The notes under the pieces are model-generated. The model was given only the letters and a program-made list of their open reading frames with translations, had not been told where the DNA came from and did not search any database. A stretch of 64,000 bases of DNA, taken from Rhodothermus bifroesti (GTDB lineage: Bacteria; Bacteroidota; Rhodothermia; Rhodothermales; Rhodothermaceae). The position numbers and the translations under genes are program-made. Shown piece after piece: positions 53,692 through 60,360 of the stretch. Positions within the stretch are counted from its first letter, which is position 1. Each line of letters starts with the position of its first letter. The stretch covers positions 434,001 to 498,000 of the forward strand of contig NZ_JAGKTL010000001.1 of the NCBI RefSeq assembly GCF_017908595.1. The letters run 5' to 3'.

Positions 53692-55424
53692 AGGTTTCCT
53701 TGTTTACGCTGCTCGATAATGTACTCCGCTGTGCGCCAAGCCAGCGCCAGAATCGTCCAGGTTGGATTTTTGTGCGGCATCGAAACAAACGGTGCCGCAT
53801 CTACGACGAAAAGGTTTGGTACCTCGTGCGCTTGGCACTGCGGATTGAGCACCGACGTTTTGGGATCCTTGCCCATGCGTGTGGTGCCTGCTTCGTGGAT
53901 AATCTCGCCCGGCTTGGTAATGCCATAGCCGCGCTCTGGTCCGGGCATCTCGTCCAGCGGTTCTCCTCCCATAGCCCGAATGATTTCCCGAGCGGTTTCT
54001 TGCATGTGCCGCACCTGGCGTAGCTCCTCCTCACTCCATTGCACGTGAAAGCGCAGCACGGGAATGCCATAGCGGTCGACCACATTTGGATCCACCGTAC
54101 AGTAGTTTTCATAGCGGGCGATCATTTCGCCGCGTCCTGCAAAGCCTACAACGGCTCCGTAAAGCTTTCGGTAATCTTCCTTGAGCTGCAGCCCATATCC
54201 CCCACCGCCCTTAGGCCGTGGTTGGCCATCTGCGCCTGGCAGCCGACCATTGAGCCGGTGAATCCCTGCCCCAAAGCCATAAGCCGGCATGCGGCGACCA
54301 CCCCAAACCTCTAGATGATACCCCCTAGGGAAATCTAGCCGCTGGTTGTAGGCCCACCATGGAATGTAAATGTGCATGCCGCCCACGCCATCTTCGTTGT
54401 GGGGTGGGGTATTCACTAGGGCCGGGATAAAGCCGGCTACGCTAGTGCCTGTCGAATCCATCAGGTAGCGTCCCACCAATCCACTTCCATTGGCTAGGCC
54501 GTTTTCGTAGCGCGGTCCCTTCGAGTTGAGTAGCAATCGGGCGGTCTCACAAGCACTGGCGCCCAACACCACAATGCGTGCCCGTACCTGCCGCTCTTGG
54601 AGTGTCTCCTTATCGATGTAGGAAACCCCCCGTGCCCGCAAGTTCTCGTCGACCAAGATTTCTCGCGCCATGGCGTTCGGGATGATTGTCAACCGGCCCG
54701 TATCTAGTGCTGGAGGGAGCAGCACATAGGTGGAAGCAAAGTTCGCCCGAACTGTGCAGCCTCGGTTGCATTGGCCGCAGTAGTGACAGGCAGCACGGCC
54801 ATTAAGCGGCCGCGTTAGGATCGACAGGCGCGAAGCCAAAACCGGTATGCCCAGCTTTTCACAAGCCCGCGCTACCAGCAGCTCATAACAACGCGGCTTA
54901 GGCGGCGGCAAAAAGATTCCGTCTGGTTCGTTATAAAAATTATCCCTTGAACCAAACACCCCAATAAGCCGATCGACCTTGTCATAGTAGGGCGCCAGAT
55001 CTTCGTAGCTGATTGGCCAGTCGTCGCCATAGCCATCACGACTTTTGCCCTTAAAATCGTCTGGTCCAAAACGCAGTGAAATGCGTCCCCAGTGGTTAGT
55101 CCGCCCACCCAGCATACGGGCCCGAAACCACATCCAGTCGGTCCCTTCGTCCTTCAGGTACGGCTCGCCGGGGATCTCCCATCCCCCATAGCAGGCGTCA
55201 AATTCGCCAAAGGGCCGCTCCGTGGTTGACGCCCCACGCCGGGGCGAGGCATAGTTCCAGGTAAACATCGCCCCATCACGGGCTACATCCCACATCGGAC
55301 CGGCTTCGAGCATCACGACATTGGCCCCCGCCTGCGTAAGTACATAGGCAGCCATCCCCCCACCAGCGCCCGACCCAATAATGCATACATCGTATTCGGA
55401 AGCGCGCTGCAACACTTGAGGCAT
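53688..55424 (-). CDS. GMC-family FAD oxidoreductase (sugar or alcohol dehydrogenase)
   Basis: A 578-residue flavoprotein of the glucose-methanol-choline family, gluconate 2-dehydrogenase-like. It has the FAD motif DVCIIGSGAGGGMAAYVLTQAGANVVMLEAGP, a GGRTNHWGRISLRF segment, a cysteine-rich insert CHYCGQCNRGC that may hold structural thiols or a metal, and the C-terminal GMC domain with GTTRMGKDPKTSVLNPQ and MPHKNPTWTILALAWR. The start at 55424 gives the usual N-terminus; the open frame reaches 15 codons upstream. It has no signal peptide of its own and probably rides with the Tat-borne small subunit. The substrate is likely a sugar or sugar acid, unproven. Confidence 0.88.
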   Translation of the reverse strand: MPQVLQRASEYDVCIIGSGAGGGMAAYVLTQAGANVVMLEAGPMWDVARDGAMFTWNYASPRRGASTTERPFGEFDACYGGWEIPGEPYLKDEGTDWMWFRARMLGGRTNHWGRISLRFGPDDFKGKSRDGYGDDWPISYEDLAPYYDKVDRLIGVFGSRDNFYNEPDGIFLPPPKPRCYELLVARACEKLGIPVLASRLSILTRPLNGRAACHYCGQCNRGCTVRANFASTYVLLPPALDTGRLTIIPNAMAREILVDENLRARGVSYIDKETLQERQVRARIVVLGASACETARLLLNSKGPRYENGLANGSGLVGRYLMDSTGTSVAGFIPALVNTPPHNEDGVGGMHIYIPWWAYNQRLDFPRGYHLEVWGGRRMPAYGFGAGIHRLNGRLPGADGQPRPKGGGGYGLQLKEDYRKLYGAVVGFAGRGEMIARYENYCTVDPNVVDRYGIPVLRFHVQWSEEELRQVRHMQETAREIIRAMGGEPLDEMPGPERGYGITKPGEIIHEAGTTRMGKDPKTSVLNPQCQAHEVPNLFVVDAAPFVSMPHKNPTWTILALAWRTAEYIIEQRKQGNL

Positions 55425-55510
55425 AGCTTCTCTGCAAAGTGAATCGTTACCAAAGTATAGGCATAGCAAAACTCAGCCTCAAGCCCATGTTTGGGTGAAA
55501 CGCGCATTTT

Positions 55511-55522
55511 GGAACCGCTACC
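55511..55522. promoter_or_regulatory. weak LacI-type operator between GMC and nagB genes
   Basis: GGAACCGCTACC matches the pattern GG-N-A-N-CG-N-T-N-CC seen more strongly at 58712, 58745 and 60274. It lies in the 176-base divergent promoter region and is flanked by TTT and AAA. Confidence 0.35.
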
Positions 55523-55600
55523 CAAATGCAATCCCCCTTGCATCGTAGGGCTATCGCTTAGATCATGTGCGTTTAAGTGGAAACCGAAGGGCCGTTGACC

Positions 55601-57526
55601 ATGCCGTACGTAAATGCAACGCCAACAGCTACATTTGTCCCTCCGACACGTACCGAAACCCAGCGGGAGCGTGTACCCGTTCGCATTTTCGACAATCCTG
55701 CCCAGATGGCCCGGGCTATAGCAGAACACATAGCCAACCTGATCCAACAGCGACGTGCAGAAGGGCGAAAGGCTGTCCTAGGACTGCCTACGGGCTCGAC
55801 CCCCATTGGGGTTTACCAAGAGCTTATCCGCATGCACCGCGAAGAAGGGCTCGACTTTTCGAACGTGGTCACCTTCAATCTGGATGAATACTACCCTATG
55901 CATCCAGAAAGCCTGCAAAGCTATCACCGGTTCATGCGGGAAAATTTATTTGATCACCTCAATATTCCCCCCGAAAACATCCACATTCCCCGCGGTGACC
56001 TTCTACCAGAAGAAATCGAGGCTTATTGCCAAGCTTACGAAGAGGAAATCCGTAAAGCCGGGGGACTAGACCTAGTACTTCTAGGGATTGGCCGCAGTGG
56101 CCATATTGGCTTTAATGAACCAGGCTCTGGTCCAGAAACGCGCACGCGACTGGTCGTCCTGGATGAAATCACGCGCAAAGATGCGGCCAGTGACTTTTTT
56201 GGCGAAGAAAACGTGCCTCGCCAAGCCATCACCATGGGGATTGGGACCATCCTGGATGCCCGCGAAATTATCTTGATGGCCACCGGCGAACATAAAGCGC
56301 CTATTGTGCGCCAAGCGGTCGAAGAGCCCCCCAACCGTCAGGTCCCCGCCAGTTTTCTCCAGACCCATCCTAACGCTACGGTTTACCTGGATCGTGCCGC
56401 AGCAGGTGAACTCACCCGTGAAAAAACCCCTTGGCTTGTAGGCGAAGTAGTCTGGGACCGGCAGATGGCCAAGCGGGCGGTCATCTGGCTTTCGGAAAAG
56501 CTCGGGAAAGCTATTTTAAAGCTAGAGGCAGCCGACTTTTATCAGCATCACCTGCACAGCCTGGTGCATGCTTATCCTAGCGTCGATGCATTGTGCTTGG
56601 AAATTTTCGAGGACTTGCGCCAACGCATCATCTATCCGCACCAGCTTTTTAAGCACCAGCGCGTCATCGTCTTCAGCCCCCATCCCGACGACGACGTTAT
56701 CTCCATGGGCGGCATGCTCGACAAGCTGGTGGCCAATGAAAATCAGGTCACGGTAGCCTACATGACCAACGGCTCGGTAGCCGTTTTTGATGCCGACGTG
56801 CGGCGCTACCTGCGCTTCGTCGAGCTCAGTCATGAGATCCTCGGCCTCGAAGGGGAAGCACTGGCCCGCTTCCGAAAAAGCCAGCAAGAAATTTTGGACT
56901 TTTTGGCTCGTAAGCAGCCGGGGCAAGTGGACCTGGAGGTAATCCAAAAACTCAAAGCCCACATTCGCTATGCTGAAGCGGTAGCTGCTATTGAGGTTAT
57001 GGGGCTTTCGGCCAAGCATGCGCGCTTTTTGGATATGCCGTTCTACAAAACGGGAACGGTGCGCAAAGACCCTATTGGCGAGGCTGACATCCGGATTGTA
57101 CTCGAACTGCTCGAAGAGCTTCGACCGCAGCATCTTTTTGTGGCAGGAGATCTGTCGGATCCGCATGGCACCCACCGGATGTGCTACACAGCCATCGGAC
57201 AGGCGCTTGAACGCTACCACCAAAGGCATCCCCGCGAGGAATGGCCCTTGGTGTGGCTTTACCGTGGCGCCTGGCAGGAATGGGAAGTCCACCAGGCCGA
57301 TGTCTTTCTACCCCTGTCGAAAGCGGACCTGGACCGCAAAATCGAGGCCATCTTCAAGCACGAAAGCCAAAAGGACCGTGCGATGTTTCCAGGAGCCTAC
57401 GACGACAGGGAGTTTTGGCAGCGTGCCCGAGACCGCAACCGCGGCACGGCCGAAACCCTTAACCGCCTCGGCCTTCCTGAATTCTATGCCGCAGAGGCTT
57501 TCGTTACCACCTATGAGATGCCTTAA
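55601..57526 (+). CDS. NagB-like glucosamine-6-phosphate deaminase fused to PIG-L deacetylase
   Basis: A 641-residue fusion (ATG at 55601; an in-frame GTG lies eight codons upstream). Residues ~25-285 resemble NagB: GLPTGSTPIGVYQEL, VVTFNLDEYY with Asp95, and GIGRSGHIGFNEPGSG. The Asp of the usual NDGHIAFNEP motif (Asp141 of E. coli) is Ser166 here, while His168 and Glu173 remain. Residues ~355-600 are a PIG-L/LmbE zinc deacetylase with HPDD at 361-364 and DPHGTH. The domain order matches the long NagB-like proteins of Bacteroidota. It may combine GlcNAc-6-phosphate deacetylation and deamination, which would explain why no nagA is nearby (inference). It is divergent from the GMC operon. Confidence 0.9.
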   Translation: MPYVNATPTATFVPPTRTETQRERVPVRIFDNPAQMARAIAEHIANLIQQRRAEGRKAVLGLPTGSTPIGVYQELIRMHREEGLDFSNVVTFNLDEYYPMHPESLQSYHRFMRENLFDHLNIPPENIHIPRGDLLPEEIEAYCQAYEEEIRKAGGLDLVLLGIGRSGHIGFNEPGSGPETRTRLVVLDEITRKDAASDFFGEENVPRQAITMGIGTILDAREIILMATGEHKAPIVRQAVEEPPNRQVPASFLQTHPNATVYLDRAAAGELTREKTPWLVGEVVWDRQMAKRAVIWLSEKLGKAILKLEAADFYQHHLHSLVHAYPSVDALCLEIFEDLRQRIIYPHQLFKHQRVIVFSPHPDDDVISMGGMLDKLVANENQVTVAYMTNGSVAVFDADVRRYLRFVELSHEILGLEGEALARFRKSQQEILDFLARKQPGQVDLEVIQKLKAHIRYAEAVAAIEVMGLSAKHARFLDMPFYKTGTVRKDPIGEADIRIVLELLEELRPQHLFVAGDLSDPHGTHRMCYTAIGQALERYHQRHPREEWPLVWLYRGAWQEWEVHQADVFLPLSKADLDRKIEAIFKHESQKDRAMFPGAYDDREFWQRARDRNRGTAETLNRLGLPEFYAAEAFVTTYEMP

Positions 57527-57662
57527 GTTCTGGAGCTTGGCCGGCTGCTAAGCGGGCTGGTTTTGGAGCTTCCTCCGGCTGCGGCTTCACCCACGCCGAC
57601 GATCACGCGGCCGGCCACGGCTCCAGAGACTTGCACCCCTCCACATGCCCAACGCAAAGCAT

Positions 57663-58595
57663 TCAGACTTTAGCAGATGCTTCTGCCAGCATGCGCCGAG
57701 CCAACAGCAACGCACCTTCAACAGGCCGCCGCTGCTCGACTTCGACAGACCAATCCGGCAAAACGCTTTGCAGCTTTCGACACAGGCACTCAACGTAAAA
57801 CGGCTCTCTGGTTAGCCCCCCTGCCAACGCAATGCACGGCCTGACTGCTTCAAGCTTCCAGAGCAGCCAATCTACTTGGGCCACCAGTTGGGCCACTTGT
57901 TCTTCCACAATGCGCAAAGCTACGGCATCCCCTGCCCGAGCAGCCTCAAGCACCACGGGGGCAAACTCCTGCACCGGCCAGCGATCTTGGTAAACATGGT
58001 GAATAATCGCGTCACGCTCGCTAAGCCCAAAGCGTTCGGCTAGCAGCTCACGCAACCGCGTAGCCGGCCCCCCATCTAAGGCGTGGGCTACGGCCTGCAA
58101 CCCAGCCCGGCCAAGCGCAAACCCACTTCCTTCATCACCGAGCAAATAACCCCAGCCTCCGACCACCTCAATCTGACCGCTAAGCGAGCGACCCAAAAGC
58201 ACTGAACCAGTACCCGCAATAATCACCACGCCACTTTCGCCCTCAAAAGCGGCCTCCAGGGCGATCTCCGCGTCGTGCACAACGCGAACCTGGACACTCC
58301 GGCCACCATCGGAGAGCACCTGCTGTAGTCGCCGAGCAACCAGCTCCTGATCTTTTTTGCGCCCAGCCCCAGCAATCCCAGCACAAATAAAAAGACCTAT
58401 AGCACCTACATAGTGACGCAGCGCTTGCTCAATCAGCTCCTGAAGGACTGCAACCGTCTGCTCAAAACCTACCCGCTGCAAATTCGCCCCCGGGCCATAA
58501 AGATGGACGCGCGTCTGCGTTAAATCTGATTCAGCCAGCAGCTCTGTGGACGAACCGCCGACATCCAAGCCGATAAATAGCTGTTGCGTATCCAC
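57663..58595 (-). CDS. BadF/BadG/BcrA ATPase-fold amino-sugar kinase
   Basis: A 310-residue kinase of the ASKHA fold, similar to N-acetylglucosamine kinase. Phosphate motifs are FIGLDVGGSSTELL at the N-terminus and GESGVVIIAGTGSVLLGRS near residue 125; GGWGYLLGDEGSGFALGR follows, and IALAGGLTREPFY is the adenosine motif. It should phosphorylate GlcNAc (or GlcN) to the 6-phosphate, the substrate of the adjacent NagB-like fusion. It converges on that gene across a 136-base gap in which I see no gene, and it is divergent from the SusC remnant with two LacI-type operators between. Confidence 0.88.
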   Translation of the reverse strand: MDTQQLFIGLDVGGSSTELLAESDLTQTRVHLYGPGANLQRVGFEQTVAVLQELIEQALRHYVGAIGLFICAGIAGAGRKKDQELVARRLQQVLSDGGRSVQVRVVHDAEIALEAAFEGESGVVIIAGTGSVLLGRSLSGQIEVVGGWGYLLGDEGSGFALGRAGLQAVAHALDGGPATRLRELLAERFGLSERDAIIHHVYQDRWPVQEFAPVVLEAARAGDAVALRIVEEQVAQLVAQVDWLLWKLEAVRPCIALAGGLTREPFYVECLCRKLQSVLPDWSVEVEQRRPVEGALLLARRMLAEASAKV

Positions 58596-58710
58596 AAACG
58601 ACCAACTTTTTAAAGGTTAACCCCTTCGTTTTTTACCCCATCCGTCCTCCCCCCCACTTGATTTCATCCATTGTCCTGAAGAAACAGGTAGCCTCCTATT
58701 TGAGGCAAGA

Positions 58711-58724
58711 TGGGAACGATCCCA
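58711..58724. promoter_or_regulatory. LacI-type operator 1
   Basis: TGGGAACGATCCCA, a near-perfect palindrome with central CG, in the 245-base divergent region between the kinase and the SusC remnant. Its CG is 33 bases (about three helical turns) from that of operator 2. Confidence 0.6.
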
Positions 58725-58744
58725 AAAATACGCTCCTGCCTCTT

Positions 58745-58756
58745 GGAATCGATCCC
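58745..58756. promoter_or_regulatory. LacI-type operator 2
   Basis: GGAATCGATCCC, flanked as TT...TAAT. The extended sequence closely matches the operator before the GH20 gene (TTGG..A..CG..TCCCTAAT). Both operators 1 and 2 lie between 9-bp inverted repeats CAAGATGGG (58706) and CCCATCTTG (58767). Confidence 0.6.
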
Positions 58757-58840
58757 TAATTATCACCCCATCTTGTTCCCCCACAAGGGTTCCGCTATCA
58801 TGAAAATTGTGCACAAGTTCACAAACAAACAAAAAGCGCC

Positions 58841-59602
58841 ATGCAACACCGCTACCCTAAGAACTACAAAAGGTGGTTATGCCTAGGCATGCTGCTTTTC
58901 GGAGCCACCTCTGCACAGGCACAGGTAGCCGTGCGCGGTATTGTCCGCTCTGCAGATGATGACAGTCCGCTCCCTGGGGTCAACATTGTGGAAGTGGGCA
59001 CAATGACCGGGACCACGACCGACGCCGACGGCAACTTTGCACTCACGGTCAGCTCTGCTCAGGCTACGTTACGGTTCTCGTTTGTAGGCTTTGAGACGCT
59101 AGAGCTTTCACTAAACGGCCGTACCTATGTAGAAGTTTTGCTGCGGCCTTCAGTGGCCGTTTTGGGAGAAGTGGTCGTAACAGCACTAGGGATTGAGCAC
59201 CAAAGCCGCGCTGTCGGCTATGCGGTAAGCCAGGTCAATGCCCGAGATCTCGTTGCGGGCACCGAAACGAACTTCGGTAACCTGCTGCAAGGCAAAGTGG
59301 CGGGCCTAGAGATCAGCCCAACCGCAGGAGGCACAGGGGCTTCAACAAGGATTGTGATTCGCGGCGTTTCGTCGCTCACCGGCGACAACCAGCCGCTCAT
59401 TGTGGTCGATGGTGTCCCTATCGACAATACTACGATCGGCTCGGCCGGAATGTGGGGCGGCTTCGATGGCGGGGACGGAATTTCAAGCCTGAACCCAAAC
59501 GACGTGGAAAGCATCTCGGTACTTAAGGGTGCAGCAGCCGCAGCCCTCTATGGAACGCGCGCCCGCAACGGCGTGATCTTGATCAACACGCGCTCCAAAA
59601 AG
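58841..59602 (+). pseudogene. SusC/RagA TonB-dependent receptor, N-terminal remnant
   Basis: The first ~254 residues of a SusC-type outer-membrane sugar importer. It has a signal peptide (CLGMLLFGATSAQAQ), a carboxypeptidase-regulatory-like domain (VRGIVRSADDDSPLPGVNIVEVGTMTGTTTDADGNFAL), the link EVVVTALGIEHQSRAVGYAVS, and the plug domain with LQGKVAGLEISPTAGGTGASTRIVIRGVSSL and ARNGVILINTRSKK. The whole barrel (~700 residues) is missing; the sequence jumps into a SusD C-terminus in another frame and stops at 59695. Remaining codons show no decay, so the deletion is recent or an assembly join. Confidence 0.88.
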
Positions 59603-60216
59603 GCATGCCCAGTGGCTACAATGCCACCACAATCCAGAACCATCCAAGCTGGACCGGAGACTTGGCCGACTACTCACGGGTTAATCCCTTGCTAACCGAT
59701 TTCGACGATCCGGTCTTCTTCTTGACCTATGCCCAAACGGCCTTGCTACGGGCCGAAGCGGCCGTGCGCGGGTGGACCAGTGAAAACCCGGCAACACTGT
59801 ATGCCGAAGGCGTGCGCGCTGCTATGAAACAACTCTCCCTCTACGACGCAGGTGGGAGAGCCGACATCTCGGACGCTGCGATTAATGCTTACCTAGCTGC
59901 AAATCCTCTCAGCAACGACCCCAACGAGGCCTTGCGTCAAATCAACGAGCAGTACTGGGTAGCTTCTTTTCTCGATGGCATCGAAGCTTGGGCTAACTGG
60001 CGACGCAGCGGCTATCCCATACTCGAACCTGCCCCCGTGGATGATCCTAACCCGTATCCCGGCAACGTGACCAACGGCCAAATTCCACGGCGCCTCCCCT
60101 ATCCGGTCACCGAAGGCGTGCTCAATAAGGCAAACTATGAAGAAGCCCTTAGCCGTCAAGGCTTGCGGGGAGACCCCAGTGACATGGCCGTTCCCGTCTG
60201 GTGGGACCGACCCTAA
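59603..60216 (+). pseudogene. SusD-like lipoprotein, C-terminal remnant
   Basis: About 203 residues matching the C-terminal half of SusD/RagB-like starch-binding lipoproteins: SWTGDLADYSRVNPLL, FFLTYAQTALLRAEAAVRGW, EALRQINEQYWVASFLDGIEAWANWRRSGYP, and the terminal IPRRLPYPVTEGVLNKANY and VWWDRP. The N-terminal ~300 residues with the lipobox are absent, and it is out of frame with the SusC piece. An ATG at 59605 exists but nothing suggests expression of a useful product. It is followed by a strong terminator and the GH20 gene. Confidence 0.88.
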
Positions 60217-60231
60217 CCTGTTAGGTACTTT

Positions 60232-60265
60232 AAGGCCCGCAGCCTCGCGGCTGCGGGCCTTTGAC
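60232..60265 (+). terminator. rho-independent terminator after SusC/SusD remnant
   Basis: AAGGCCCGCAGCC and GGCTGCGGGCCTT form a perfect 13-bp stem with loop TCGC, followed by TGACTTT. It is 15 bases after the SusD stop and marks the original end of the susCD operon. Confidence 0.9.
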
Positions 60266-60273
60266 TTTATGTT

Positions 60274-60285
60274 GGGAGCGGTCCC
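60274..60285. promoter_or_regulatory. LacI-type operator 3, upstream of GH20 gene
   Basis: GGGAGCGGTCCC, within TTGGGAGCGGTCCCTAAT. It is a palindrome with central CG matching operators 1 and 2. It lies 76 bases before the hexosaminidase start and just after the terminator. Confidence 0.6.
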
Positions 60286-60360
60286 TAATCGATCTGCAGC
60301 TTGTTTTTCCTGCATAGCGCGGTGTATCCTTAAAAAAGGAATGCAAATACCTACGCTGCC

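Noticed and set aside
57527-57662. Open frame continuing from the NagB region (proline/threonine-rich)
   Set aside because: It has no start, no recognisable family and lies between two convergent stops; more likely GC-rich spacer.
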